From the NCBI RefSeq assembly GCF_017873565.1, contig NZ_JAGGKH010000002.1, positions 124,001-188,000 on the forward strand: a stretch of 64,000 nucleotides of DNA, in the 5' to 3' direction. The notes under the pieces were generated by a model that saw only the letters and a program-made list of their open reading frames with translations, did not search any database and had not been told where the DNA came from. The DNA comes from Lederbergia galactosidilytica (GTDB taxonomy: Bacteria; Bacillota; Bacilli; Bacillales; Bacillaceae_C). The translations under genes were made by a program, and so were the position numbers. Below, in pieces: positions 9,262 to 18,799 of this stretch (position 1 is its first letter; every line of letters begins with the position of its first letter).

Positions 9262-9984
9262 TTATGTGTACCATCCACCATTTACTGCTAAAACCTGTCC
9301 AGTTATATAGGAGGATCTTTCAGAAAGTAAGAAAGAAACGGTGCCGGAAATATCTTTCGGTTCAGCTATATATCCTAATGGAATAGCTAATTCCATCTCT
9401 TCCAATTCTTGATTATCAAATTGTGCGATCATATTTGTTTTAACTGCTCCTGGTGCTACACAATTAATTCGCACGCTTGAACGGGCTATTTCTTTACTCA
9501 ATGATTTAACGAATGCAATTTGCGCTCCTTTAACAGTCGAATACAAGACTTCACATGCTGCACCTGTTTGTCCCCATATCGAGCTAATCAGAACGATGCG
9601 AGAAGATGAACGTTGCATTAAGCGAGATAATAAAGATTGAATCAATACCATTGGACTTTTTACATGTAATTGCCACATTTTATCCATTTCTTCTTCAGTC
9701 AGGTCTGAAAACAAGCCATAAGGTGCACTGCCGGAGGAATAAACAATCGCATCAATTTGAAAAACATTTCGTGAAAGTTGATGCGCTCCCTCTTTTGTTG
9801 ATAAATCGGCATAAATTGGCATACATTCAACTTCATAATGACTCAATTGGTTAATTAAATCTAATACATTTTGTTTATTCTCATTATAATGTAAATAAAG
9901 GTTCCATCCTTGGCTGGCCAGTTCTTCTGCTATAGCCGACCCAATCCCTCCACTGGCACCAGTGATTAAAGCGAATTTTTTCAT
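9262..9984 (-). CDS. ymfI: SDR-family oxidoreductase YmfI (EF-P modification reductase)
   Basis: A 240-residue short-chain dehydrogenase/reductase. The NADP(H) motif TGASGGIG is at 8-15, and the catalytic Ser-Tyr-Lys set is visible (S135, Y148-x3-K152). In B. subtilis the protein at this locus reduces the 5-aminopentanone group on elongation factor P to 5-aminopentanol. The locus match supports that role here, although FabG-like ketoacyl reductases look similar. The ATG at 9984 follows GAGGGGAT; an extension to 10026 would run into the upstream terminator. Confidence 0.88.
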   Translation of the reverse strand: MKKFALITGASGGIGSAIAEELASQGWNLYLHYNENKQNVLDLINQLSHYEVECMPIYADLSTKEGAHQLSRNVFQIDAIVYSSGSAPYGLFSDLTEEEMDKMWQLHVKSPMVLIQSLLSRLMQRSSSRIVLISSIWGQTGAACEVLYSTVKGAQIAFVKSLSKEIARSSVRINCVAPGAVKTNMIAQFDNQELEEMELAIPLGYIAEPKDISGTVSFLLSERSSYITGQVLAVNGGWYT

Positions 9985-10007
9985 TTTATCCCCTCTCGCA
10001 TTTTCAA

Positions 10008-10044
10008 ATAAAAATGCCCGGCGCAATTCAGACCGGGCAAAAAC
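10008..10044 (-). terminator. intrinsic terminator after ymfH
   Basis: GCCCGG (10033-10038 read in reverse) pairs with CCGGGC (10016-10021) across an 11-base loop, followed by TTTTTAT on the minus strand. Confidence 0.8.
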
Positions 10045-10073
10045 TCATTCATTTTCATAAGTCTGTCAGCAGC

Positions 10074-11363
10074 TTATTGTTTTGGAACAACTTGGCAAAC
10101 AGTCATTCGGCTTTCATCAATCAAATCCTTTGCCGCAGCTAAAACGTCTTGAATGGTCAATTTCTCTAACACGGGCACAACATCAAATAAATTCATATCA
10201 TTAAAAATAAACCTTGTAAATTGGTTCGCAATATACTCCTGGGAATTTAAAGAGCGTAGGAATCTTCCAATTCGTTTTTTCTTAGCTCTTTCTAATGTTT
10301 CTTCCGTAATATATTTACCAGTTTTTGCCTCCAATAGAATATTATTCACCTTATTCGCAAATTCTTCAGGTTTTTTTGTATTTCCTCCAATTACAGCAAA
10401 ACCGTAGCTTTGTTCTTGTGAATATTCATATTGAAAGGTATCATCAATTAATTCACTTATATATAACTCTTCATATAAATCAGAACTTCTGCCAAACAAT
10501 ATATCCATAAAAAGTGATATGGATAATTCATTTTTTAGCATATCTGCACCTGATTGATCAGTCTTTGATCCTTTCACTCCAACAAAACATTTAGGTGTCT
10601 GTACATTCATTTCCAACACTTGCATTTTTTTGGCTACCTCAGATGGCTCACTCTCAAAAACCCGCTCAATTTCTGAGGCTGCTTGATATTGCTTCGCCGC
10701 TTGATCATCGCGAATAAATGTCATAATTTTTTCGGGATCAAGAGGTCCTGTGACAAATAACATCATATTACTTGGGTGATAAAAAGTTTCATAACATTCA
10801 TAAAGTAACTCAGCTGTAATATGAGAAATTGATTCTACCGTACCAGCTATATCTATTTTCACTGGATGATTATGATACATATTTTCAATTGTTCCAAAAT
10901 ACGCTCTCCAGTCTGGATTATCATCATACATCATAATTTCTTGGCCAATAATCCCTTTTTCCTTTTCCACCGTTTTCTCTGTGAAATAGGGCTTTTGAAC
11001 CATATCTAATAAAGTTTTTAAATTTAGTTCTACATTGTCTGTACTCGAAAATAAATAGGCTGTTCGATCAAAAGATGTAAATGCATTGGCCGAGGCTCCT
11101 TGTTTACTAAATGTTTGAAAAGTATCCCCATCTTCTTTTTCAAACATCTTATGTTCTAGAAAATGGGCGATACCATCAGGTACACGTTTAAATTCGGATT
11201 GATTTAGTGGTTTAAAATGATGGTCAATTGAACCATATTTTGTTGTAAAAGTAACATAGGTTTTATTAAAGCCAGGTTTAGGTAGTATATATACATCTAA
11301 GCCATTTTCCATCTTTTCATGGTACAATCTTTCGTTTATTTGAGTAAATTCTACTTTATTCAT
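10074..11363 (-). CDS. ymfH: YmfH, M16-family zinc metallopeptidase (active-type subunit)
   Basis: A 429-residue M16 (insulinase-like) peptidase. The inverted zinc motif HFLEH (67-71) and a downstream EKGIIGQEI segment carrying the third ligand are intact, so catalysis is expected. It follows ymfF with a three-base gap, so the two are probably translationally linked. M16 pairs with one catalytic and one non-catalytic subunit are common, and this pair fits that pattern. The substrate is not established. No signal peptide is seen, so it is probably cytosolic. Confidence 0.9.
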   Translation of the reverse strand: MNKVEFTQINERLYHEKMENGLDVYILPKPGFNKTYVTFTTKYGSIDHHFKPLNQSEFKRVPDGIAHFLEHKMFEKEDGDTFQTFSKQGASANAFTSFDRTAYLFSSTDNVELNLKTLLDMVQKPYFTEKTVEKEKGIIGQEIMMYDDNPDWRAYFGTIENMYHNHPVKIDIAGTVESISHITAELLYECYETFYHPSNMMLFVTGPLDPEKIMTFIRDDQAAKQYQAASEIERVFESEPSEVAKKMQVLEMNVQTPKCFVGVKGSKTDQSGADMLKNELSISLFMDILFGRSSDLYEELYISELIDDTFQYEYSQEQSYGFAVIGGNTKKPEEFANKVNNILLEAKTGKYITEETLERAKKKRIGRFLRSLNSQEYIANQFTRFIFNDMNLFDVVPVLEKLTIQDVLAAAKDLIDESRMTVCQVVPKQ

Positions 11364-11366
11364 TTT

Positions 11367-12641
11367 TTACTCACCTTCCGTTCCAGCCAAAAAGTAAATA
11401 GTATCCATTTCAATCTTCTTGGCTACTTCAATAATTTCTTCTTTAGAAACAGCTTGAATCCGTTTCAGCCAATCTTCAAGGGTAATATTTTCATTTCCTA
11501 CATAATTATTATAAAGCACCTCTATAAAGCCTTTAGCTGAATCAAGCGTTTCTAAAAGTTCATTTTTAATGACTGCCTTAGTTTGTTCAATTTCCTTTTC
11601 CGAAAATTCTCCTAACCTCATCATTTCCAACTGTTCCTTTATGATAGAAACTGCTTTCTCAAAATTTTGGTTTTCAATTCCTGACATGATCATTAGTAAA
11701 CCTTTATGACTTTCAATTCGACTAGCGGCATAATATGCGAGACTTTCTTTTTCGCGCACATTAATAAACAGTTTCGAGTGTGCAAATCCACCAAAAATAC
11801 CATTGAACATTTGTAAAGCAAAGTATTCACGATCTCCAAAAAGAATATTTGTACGACAACCTATATTTAATTTACCTTGATTTAAATCTTGATGTTCCTT
11901 TACAACTTTAGTTTCCCTAATCTCTTTAGTCGCTGGACGATTTTTTTGTTTCAAAACCCGATCGGAAAGCGACAAAACTGAGAATAAATTTTGGACTTCT
12001 GCTAAATTGATATCGCCGATAATATATAAATCAATTTGATCATCGTTAAAAGCTTGCTTATAGTATTCGTAAAGCTCTCCACCTGTAATCTTATCAATTT
12101 CATCAAGTTCTCCAGTTGGTTGAATTGCATAAGGTTCGTTCTGACACATTTCCTCCACCAACCGGACGGTCGCATAACGCATTTTATCGTCATAAAGAGA
12201 ATGAATTCTTTCTTTCAAACCTCTTTTTTCTTTTTTCATTGTTTTATCATCAAATTGATCATTCGTGACATTAGGATCAAGCAACACATCAGTTAAAAAT
12301 TCAACGCCCTTATGCAGAAGCGGAGTTTTATCTTGTAAATATTTTTCATTTGCTATTTCTAATGTAAAGCTTATAATATTTTCTTCGCCTTTTTTACTCG
12401 TATCTGCATAAAAAGAAGCTCCATAAAGTTCATCTAAATAAGAACGTAAAGCGCCAGTCGTAGAATATTTTTTAGTGCTACTTTGCATAACTAGTGGTAA
12501 TAACGCTCTTAACGTAGCCGTTTCCTTTTGAAGGGGTGCCTTCATTTTCCAGACAATTGTATTTGTTTTATACTTCTCTGTCTTCATCATATGTAGAGTA
12601 AAACCATTCATTTTTACAATATGTTCTTTTTCAAATTCCAT
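11367..12641 (-). CDS. ymfF: YmfF, M16-like protein lacking the zinc motif
   Basis: A 424-residue M16-fold protein with no HxxEH motif: the expected region reads around LDELYGASFYADTSKKGEE, which has no paired histidines. The C-terminal M16 features remain (LFINVREKESLAYYAASR). It probably serves as the non-catalytic partner of YmfH, encoded immediately downstream. The ATG follows GGAGG by seven bases. In B. subtilis ymfC and ymfD lie between spoIIIE and this gene; they are absent here. Confidence 0.87.
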   Translation of the reverse strand: MEFEKEHIVKMNGFTLHMMKTEKYKTNTIVWKMKAPLQKETATLRALLPLVMQSSTKKYSTTGALRSYLDELYGASFYADTSKKGEENIISFTLEIANEKYLQDKTPLLHKGVEFLTDVLLDPNVTNDQFDDKTMKKEKRGLKERIHSLYDDKMRYATVRLVEEMCQNEPYAIQPTGELDEIDKITGGELYEYYKQAFNDDQIDLYIIGDINLAEVQNLFSVLSLSDRVLKQKNRPATKEIRETKVVKEHQDLNQGKLNIGCRTNILFGDREYFALQMFNGIFGGFAHSKLFINVREKESLAYYAASRIESHKGLLMIMSGIENQNFEKAVSIIKEQLEMMRLGEFSEKEIEQTKAVIKNELLETLDSAKGFIEVLYNNYVGNENITLEDWLKRIQAVSKEEIIEVAKKIEMDTIYFLAGTEGE

Positions 12642-12767
12642 TGGTTAACCTCCAATAATAAATAATAAAAAAGCATCCGGAACTTTACATAATATTTTTA
12701 TGTTAAATTTTAAAAGCGGAATATAATGATGCACTTTATTTTATGTTAATGAATATGAAATATGCGT

Positions 12768-12796
12768 TTGACAGTCCAGATTTGTCTAGTTATAAA
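12768..12796 (+). promoter_or_regulatory. orphan plus-strand sigma-A-like promoter
   Basis: TTGACA (12768-12773) and TATAAA (12791-12796) are separated by 17 bases on the plus strand, where no gene is visible. Transcription would run into the 3' end of spoIIIE as antisense RNA, or end at the hairpin region 12831-12890. Confidence 0.4.
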
Positions 12797-12830
12797 CCTT
12801 ATAAAAATGGAAATGAGAAAATTATATTAG

Positions 12831-12890
12831 CTGAACTTAAGTAACCATCCCTGAAATTGAGCGAGTAAGGAGCACTCTTTTTAAGTTCAG
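12831..12890. repeat. 10-base perfect inverted repeat
   Basis: CTGAACTTAA (12831-12840) is perfectly inverted as TTAAGTTCAG (12881-12890). A third copy of the core, CCTGAAATT (12849-12857), lies between them and could pair in competition on one strand. Confidence 0.6.
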
Positions 12891-12972
12891 GAATAATTAC
12901 TTTTCACAGTCCCGCCCGATGCGGATTAGAGCAGTTATTGTCTCAGGATTCTTTTTAATGCTTTCCACTTTT

Positions 12973-15303
12973 CTAGGAGGAATGTTCTTCCATCCCTTTA
13001 GGGATTAGCACTGTTCTTGGTTTACTTCCTTCATAAGGACCCACAATTCCGCGCATTTCCATTTCATCTATCAATCTCGCCGCCCTCGTATATCCGATTC
13101 TAAATCGACGCTGCAACATGGAGACTGAGGCTGTTTGCATTTCTGATATTAATTGCACTGCTTCATCATAAAGTTCATCGGCTACCTCTTCGACGACCTC
13201 TGGGATATCATCTGGGATCATTTCTTCTTGATATTGAGCTTTTTGCTGACCAATCACATATTCAACCACTTCTTCTACTTCTTGATCTGACAGAAATGCA
13301 CCTTGAACCCTAATTGGTTTTGATGCTCCTACCGGCAAGAAAAGCATATCTCCTCGTCCTAATAATTTTTCCGCTCCTCCCGAGTCTAAAATGGTACGAG
13401 AGTCTGTTGCTGATGATACAGCAAAGGCAATTCTCGATGGAATATTGGCCTTAATAACTCCTGTTATAACGTCAACCGACGGTCTTTGTGTAGCAATGAT
13501 CAGGTGAATCCCTGCGGCTCTCGCCATTTGTGCAAGTCGGGTAATGGCATCTTCTACATCATTAGAAGCTACCATCATTAAATCTGCTAATTCATCGACG
13601 ATTACAACGATGTATGGTAATAATGGTTGCTTCTCATCATTTTCCGCATTCGTTTTTACGATATACTCATTATAACCACTAATATTTCTTGTCCCCGTAT
13701 GTGAAAATAACTCATAGCGCCTTTCCATTTCATTGACGACTTTCATAAGGGCTTGTGATGCCTTTTTTGGATCAGTTACAACAGGGGCGAGTAAATGAGG
13801 AACTCCATTATAAACATTTAACTCAACCATTTTTGGATCAATCATCATCATTTTCACTTCATGGGGTTTTGCCCTCATTAAAATACTCGTAATGATTCCA
13901 TTGATACAGACACTCTTCCCACTTCCAGTAGCTCCAGCAACAAGCATATGAGGCATTTTATTTAATTCTGCTACCACTGCTTGTCCCGTAATATCACGCC
14001 CCAAACCAATTTGAAGTTTCGCTTCTGGTTTGTCATTTTCTTTTGATTCCAATACCTCTCGGAGTGATACGACTGCAACTTCGGAGTTAGGGACCTCAAT
14101 CCCGATTGCAGATTTTCCTGGAATTGGGGCTTCCATACGAATATCCTTCGCAGCTAGAGCTAAGGCAATATCGTCACTAAGACTGACAATCCGACTCACC
14201 TTTACACCAGCTTCCGGATGAACTTCATATTTCGTTACAGCTGGTCCGAGATGAACCTGTGTAACCCTTGCCTTTACACCGAAACTTTGAAATGTTTTTT
14301 CCAGCTTTGCTGCATTATCATGGATTAATTGATATTCATTAGTTTGATCAGTTGCCTTTGGTCTACGTAATAATTGGATAGAAGGAAGCTGATAATCTAC
14401 ATTTTCATGCTCTGTAAATGCCATTGGTGGAACTGCCTCATCATCTAGCGATTCATCAGTTTCTTCTTGCGCCTGTTCCTCACTTAGCGGATCCACTTCT
14501 TGATAAGCCCGCTCTGTAAAACTTGAAATTATCGGTTCGGGATTACCTGTCAATTCATCATTGGCATTATCCATTAAAATTTCTGTTTGGGGTGTCTCCG
14601 TCACATTCACTTGACGCTCTTCTGAAAGCTGGCTTTGTTTTTCTTCTTTCTTCTTCTTCTGTTCCACCCGCCATTCTTTCACATCGATCTTAAATTGTTC
14701 CCATTGTTTTTGTATAAAAGCCACTAATTTCTTTCCGATCTTTGCAACTACTTCTCCGATTGATTTTCCAGTAATCAACATAACCCCAATAATCATAAGA
14801 AAGAAACTTAAAATTTTTGTTCCTAAAGATCCAAAAATAAAGTATGTAACAGAGGTTAAGATGGCGCCAATCATTCCACCTCCGAATTCTTGAGTAGAAG
14901 TATTCCCCTTCACAATTTGAAAAAAATCATGAAAGGTATTAGCAATAACACTAACCCCTTGAATTTTCCCACTTTCAATTTTTAAATCAAAAAATTTAAT
15001 ATGTGATAGTAGTAAAAAACAAGCCAATATAATATACATTCCAAAAAGACGATAACCAATAAAACGCGGTCTTTCTCTCTTAATAATCATATACCCAGCA
15101 ATACCAATAATTCCTAGCGGCCCGATAATATGCCATTCTCCAAATAAAAAATAAAAAGGATAATTCATCGGGAAAAGCTTGTCACCCGTTACAATAATAA
15201 TCAAACTTAAAGCTAGTAAAATAATCCCTGTTATTTCGAACTTTAAAATCTCTTGCATCTTTTTTTTCGAGCGTTTGCGGCTTTTACGTTTATTTTTTGC
15301 CAT
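12973..15303 (-). CDS. spoIIIE: DNA translocase SpoIIIE/FtsK
   Basis: A 776-residue septal DNA pump that moves the chromosome into the forespore and clears trapped DNA at division. An N-terminal membrane domain has about four transmembrane helices (about 23-178). A charged variable linker spans about 195-320. The motor (about 320-700) has Walker A GATGSGKS (457-464) and Walker [12 protein letters not shown]. The C-terminal winged-helix gamma domain (about 715-770, with [21 protein letters not shown]) reads orienting sequences. Start MAKNKRKS follows AAGGTGATGGT. An extended -10 (TGG-TATAAT, 15390-15398) lies about 90 bases upstream, with no good -35. Confidence 0.96.
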   Translation of the reverse strand: MAKNKRKSRKRSKKKMQEILKFEITGIILLALSLIIIVTGDKLFPMNYPFYFLFGEWHIIGPLGIIGIAGYMIIKRERPRFIGYRLFGMYIILACFLLLSHIKFFDLKIESGKIQGVSVIANTFHDFFQIVKGNTSTQEFGGGMIGAILTSVTYFIFGSLGTKILSFFLMIIGVMLITGKSIGEVVAKIGKKLVAFIQKQWEQFKIDVKEWRVEQKKKKEEKQSQLSEERQVNVTETPQTEILMDNANDELTGNPEPIISSFTERAYQEVDPLSEEQAQEETDESLDDEAVPPMAFTEHENVDYQLPSIQLLRRPKATDQTNEYQLIHDNAAKLEKTFQSFGVKARVTQVHLGPAVTKYEVHPEAGVKVSRIVSLSDDIALALAAKDIRMEAPIPGKSAIGIEVPNSEVAVVSLREVLESKENDKPEAKLQIGLGRDITGQAVVAELNKMPHMLVAGATGSGKSVCINGIITSILMRAKPHEVKMMMIDPKMVELNVYNGVPHLLAPVVTDPKKASQALMKVVNEMERRYELFSHTGTRNISGYNEYIVKTNAENDEKQPLLPYIVVIVDELADLMMVASNDVEDAITRLAQMARAAGIHLIIATQRPSVDVITGVIKANIPSRIAFAVSSATDSRTILDSGGAEKLLGRGDMLFLPVGASKPIRVQGAFLSDQEVEEVVEYVIGQQKAQYQEEMIPDDIPEVVEEVADELYDEAVQLISEMQTASVSMLQRRFRIGYTRAARLIDEMEMRGIVGPYEGSKPRTVLIPKGMEEHSS

Positions 15304-15469
15304 ACCATCACCTTATCCAATTAATAAATATATGAATGATAAAAAATAGTCTGTTCGTCATTTAAGATTCTCTATTTTTCAATGTGTATATTATACCATA
15401 TTTGGGTAATCTCCCCTATGATAAACATCTCCTGTTCATATGCAAAACGCTCTGCTATTTATTAGCATG

Positions 15470-15502
15470 AAAAAACTGTGAGTTTCACGAAACTCACAGT
15501 CA
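15470..15502 (-). terminator. intrinsic terminator after ylzJ
   Basis: A perfect 10-base stem, CTGTGAGTTT with AAACTCACAG and a four-base loop (15476-15499), is followed by six T residues on the minus strand. Confidence 0.88.
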
Positions 15503-15507
15503 GGTGT

Positions 15508-15723
15508 TTAGTGATCATAAAGAGAAATAAGCGCACCAGGGTACAAATCATTTCTTAAATAATCATCTGGATTACTACTCAGAATACGTACGACTTTATA
15601 CATTTTTTCATCTTGCTCCACAATTAATGGAATGCCATTTCTTGTAATCATTTGTTGAGTTGTGAACTCTTGTTCCGCACCTTGAAAAATAAGTTCTTGT
15701 GGGACAATCGTATGGAGTATCAT
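15508..15723 (-). CDS. ylzJ: YlzJ-like protein
   Basis: A 71-residue protein of the YlzJ-like family, which sits between tepA and spoIIIE in Bacillaceae and has no known function. It begins [13 protein letters not shown]. Its start overlaps the end of tepA by four bases, indicating translational coupling. The terminator follows directly. Confidence 0.85.
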   Translation of the reverse strand: MILHTIVPQELIFQGAEQEFTTQQMITRNGIPLIVEQDEKMYKVVRILSSNPDDYLRNDLYPGALISLYDH

Positions 15724-16475
15724 TGGATCAAATCCTTATCTGGTGAGTTATTCTGCTTTGCTGTAATTAGCTCGCGGAGCTTTTGAATGGCATTGCCAAT
15801 ACCCCCGACTTCGTCAATTAAGCCGCTTTTTACTGCATCTTCCCCTATTACATTTGTGCCAATATCTCTAGTCAGATTCCCTTTGGCAAACATTAAATCT
15901 TTGAACACTTCTTCTGAGATATTGGAATGTTTTTTGACGAATTTAACAACTCGTTCTTGCATTTTATCCATATATTCAAATGATTGTGGAACACCGATGA
16001 CAAGTCCTGTTAAGCGAATTGGATGAATTGTCATCGTGGCACTTTCCGCAATATAGGAGTAATCACACGATACAGCAATGGGAACGCCGATTGAATGACC
16101 TCCACCTAACACAATCGAAACAGTCGGCTTCGAAATTGTTGCAATCATTTCTGAAATCGCAAGGCCTGCTTCCACATCTCCACCCACTGTATTTAGAACA
16201 ACAAGTAACCCTTCGATTTTTGGGTTTTGTTCAATTGCGACTAATTGGGGAATGATGTGTTCATATTTGGTTGTTTTATTTTGAGGTGGTAATTGCATAT
16301 GTCCCTCGATTTGGCCAATGATCGTTAAACAATGAATATTACTGTCTTGAGATAATTCAGGAACTTTTGTTTGTCCGAGTTGCTGGATTTTCTCAATAAT
16401 CCCTTCTCCTTTTTCCTCATTTTGACGATTTGGATCTTGCTCAGATTCTGCATTAGCTCTATAGGATTGGCTCAT
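15720..16475 (-). CDS. tepA: TepA, ClpP-like serine protease (translocation-enhancing protein)
   Basis: A 251-residue protein of the ClpP/crotonase-like superfamily. The probable nucleophile is S128 in GGGHSIG and the probable general base H151 in MTIHPIRL; a conserved [10 protein letters not shown] segment (95-104) resembles the oxyanion region. TepA was proposed to assist protein secretion and germination functions in B. subtilis. There is no signal sequence; the first 40 residues are polar. The ATG follows GGGAGGATACT. It forms an operon with ylzJ. Confidence 0.9.
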   Translation of the reverse strand: MSQSYRANAESEQDPNRQNEEKGEGIIEKIQQLGQTKVPELSQDSNIHCLTIIGQIEGHMQLPPQNKTTKYEHIIPQLVAIEQNPKIEGLLVVLNTVGGDVEAGLAISEMIATISKPTVSIVLGGGHSIGVPIAVSCDYSYIAESATMTIHPIRLTGLVIGVPQSFEYMDKMQERVVKFVKKHSNISEEVFKDLMFAKGNLTRDIGTNVIGEDAVKSGLIDEVGGIGNAIQKLRELITAKQNNSPDKDLIQ

Positions 16476-16557
16476 AGTATCCTCCCTTGCTTGAACGAAT
16501 AGTATCTATAGTATGAACGGAGGATATTTTTTCATACAGGTAGAAAAAACACTCACT

Positions 16558-16596
16558 ATAAAAAAGCCGCTCCTATTTTTTATAGGAGTGGCTTTT
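16558..16596 (-). terminator. intrinsic terminator after rnjB
   Basis: On the minus strand AAGCCACTCCTAT pairs with ATAGGAGCGGCTT (one mismatch), followed by a T run. It lies about 145 bases beyond the rnjB stop. Confidence 0.8.
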
Positions 16597-16737
16597 GACC
16601 TTGTTAATAAATTTATAAAATCGTCCCTATTCATAAGTTTAATATAGGGTTTAATCGTCTTGTTCCAGTGCCAGGCAAATACAAACTTTTGGTTCCTGCT
16701 TGCATCAGTTCTTCCTATCAGTGTTTAGCTGTATGTT

Positions 16738-18408
16738 TTATACCTCCATAATAATCGGAAGGATCATTGGTCGACGTTTCGTTTGCTCATAGAGAAAATG
16801 GTTTAAACGATCTCGAATATCTTGCTTAAAGCTTGCCCAGTCAAACGTATTTTCTGCGATAGCCTCTTCCGCTATTCCCCGAACAATTTTGGAAGCTTCA
16901 TCAAGTAATTTTTCAGACTCACGTACGTACACGAAACCTCGAGAAATAATTTCAGGGCCTGAAGCTATCTTTTTATTTTTCTTATTAATTGTTACCACAA
17001 CAATGAATATTCCATCCTGTGATAATAGTTTTCGATCTCGTAAAACGATATTGCCGACATCGCCGACACCAATTCCGTCAATCAAAACATTTCCGGATTG
17101 AACTCGTTTTCCTGCAGACATTTTCCCATTTTTATATTCGATCACATCGCCTTTTCCTGGGATAAAAATGTGGTCTTTTTGTAAACCGACTTCTTCAGCC
17201 AACTTAGCATGAGTGTATAACATCCGATATTCTCCCTGAATAGGGATAAAATATTTAGGTTTCATTAAATTTAACATTAATTTTAAGTCTTCTTGACTCC
17301 CATGTCCTGACACATAACCCTTGCGATTCAATGATCCTACTGTCGCTCCTGCTCTGCTCAACATATCAATTGTTTTAAATAAGCTAGTCTCAAATGCCGG
17401 AGATGGAGTAGCTGTAATAAGAACTGTATCGTCCTTTTTTACATTAATCTTTTTATGATTTTGTCTTGCCATTTTTTGCAGGGCCTCAATAGGTTCACCC
17501 ATAACCCCTGTAAAGATAATAGCCACTTCATGATCTTTGTATTTTTCTATATCCTGAATAGGTATAATATTTTCAGGATTTTTCACGGTAATATATCCCA
17601 TTTTTAATGCGATTTCAAAGCTTTTCTCAATGCTTTTACCCACTACGGCCACTTTTCGATTGTTCTCGAAAGACGCATCAAGGGCCTGTTGAATTCTAAT
17701 AAAATTTGAAGCAAAACAAGCTACAATGATTCTACCTTTAGCAGCATGGAAAGCATCGGAAATTTCGCGCCCAGTAACAGACTCTGAAATAGCAAAGCCC
17801 GGTCGCTCCGCTTCCGTACTATCTGATAATAGACATAAAACACCTGACTCACCAATATTTGCCATTTTCCCCATTTCTGAACGATAATGTTCAGTGGCGG
17901 CTTGGTCAAATTTAAAATCCCCTGTATGGACGATTTTTCCTTCAGATGTATGAATACAAACTCCCAGAGAATCAGGTATACTATGAGTTGTGTGAAAGAA
18001 AGTTACGTTCACACCATCAAATCGTAAACGAGAACTCGATTTGATTGTATGAAAATAGCCTTCTGTTTTCATGTCTTGCTCTTTCATTTTTTCTTTCGCT
18101 AAGGCAATTGTTAATTTTGATCCATAAACAGGTACCTTTAATTTTCGAAAAATATAAGGTAATGCCCCAATTGCGTCTTCATGACCATGCGTTAAAAATA
18201 TCGCTTTAATTCGTTCTTTCTGTTCAACAAGCCATGTAATATCAGGTATGACAATATCAATACCTAACATTTCATTTTCAGGGAACATGAGACCGGCATC
18301 GATAATAAAAATTTCCGAATCAATTTCGATGACATACATATTTTTGCCAATCTCTCCTACTCCCCCCAATGGTATGACTTTGATGACTTCATTTTTTGTT
18401 TTTACCAA
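16738..18408 (-). CDS. rnjB: ribonuclease J2
   Basis: A 556-residue metallo-beta-lactamase/beta-CASP ribonuclease. The locus (between dapA and tepA) and sequence identify RNase J2, which forms a complex with RNase J1. The catalytic motif reads HGHEDAIGA (74-82): the histidine after Asp in the canonical HxHxDH is Ala79, and Gly-Gly is Gly-Ala. This degenerate site is typical of J2 and explains its weak activity. The start is TTG, eight bases after GGAGG. A sigma-A promoter is visible at 18455-18484. Confidence 0.94.
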   Translation of the reverse strand: MVKTKNEVIKVIPLGGVGEIGKNMYVIEIDSEIFIIDAGLMFPENEMLGIDIVIPDITWLVEQKERIKAIFLTHGHEDAIGALPYIFRKLKVPVYGSKLTIALAKEKMKEQDMKTEGYFHTIKSSSRLRFDGVNVTFFHTTHSIPDSLGVCIHTSEGKIVHTGDFKFDQAATEHYRSEMGKMANIGESGVLCLLSDSTEAERPGFAISESVTGREISDAFHAAKGRIIVACFASNFIRIQQALDASFENNRKVAVVGKSIEKSFEIALKMGYITVKNPENIIPIQDIEKYKDHEVAIIFTGVMGEPIEALQKMARQNHKKINVKKDDTVLITATPSPAFETSLFKTIDMLSRAGATVGSLNRKGYVSGHGSQEDLKLMLNLMKPKYFIPIQGEYRMLYTHAKLAEEVGLQKDHIFIPGKGDVIEYKNGKMSAGKRVQSGNVLIDGIGVGDVGNIVLRDRKLLSQDGIFIVVVTINKKNKKIASGPEIISRGFVYVRESEKLLDEASKIVRGIAEEAIAENTFDWASFKQDIRDRLNHFLYEQTKRRPMILPIIMEV

Positions 18409-18699
18409 AATCTTTTCCTCCTACCATTTATTTCCGATCTTCATCAGTAGCTCCATTATACTTTAATGTCCATTACCTGTACAAGCTTATTTACTTTCAA
18501 AATAAGAATACTACAAACATATGTACCAACTATGTGTGTGGAAATATGATTCTCCCAATCTAATTTGCTAATTATTTTATTTTCTCGCGATAAACTGAGC
18601 CCCCAGTTTAATCAAATATTGGTTTTGTTCTTATTGTGAACCCACGTTATAATTCGTATAATTACCAATTCCAAATACTTTCTTAATTTCTTGAACCAT
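18409..18699. other. rnjB upstream region
   Basis: It contains the rnjB promoter and a minus-strand stretch (18577-18699) that reads as 22 plus 17 codons in one frame split by a TAA. The latter has no ribosome-binding site and is not called as a gene. Confidence 0.4.
18455..18484 (-). promoter_or_regulatory. sigma-A promoter of rnjB
   Basis: On the minus strand TTGTAC (18479-18484) and a perfect TATAAT (18455-18460) are separated by 18 bases, about 45 bases upstream of the TTG start. Confidence 0.6.
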
Positions 18700-18784
18700 A
18701 AAAAAGGACTGTCCCAAAGAGTTTAGCCAAGAGGTCTTTCCTAACCTAAATAAAAAGGCTAAATTCTATTATTGAGACAGTCCC
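18700..18784 (-). terminator. long hairpin terminator after dapA
   Basis: On the minus strand GGGACTGTCTCAA is inverted as TTGGGACAGTCC about 80 bases on, with an inner TTTAGCC/GGCTAAA pair. A TTTTTTA run follows. The end sequence resembles those of the hairpin at 32800-32884. Confidence 0.65.
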
Positions 18785-18799
18785 GTGAGTTTTCTGTAA

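Larger units (their letters stand above)
12642..12972. other. intergenic region between spoIIIE and ymfF
   Basis: No gene is visible. On the minus strand a weak GCATC...GATGC pairing followed by a T run lies just before ymfF (about 12670-12732) and could be a terminator or attenuator. The region also has a plus-strand promoter-like pair and a 10-base inverted repeat, listed separately. The ymfC and ymfD genes found at this place in B. subtilis are missing. Confidence 0.5.
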
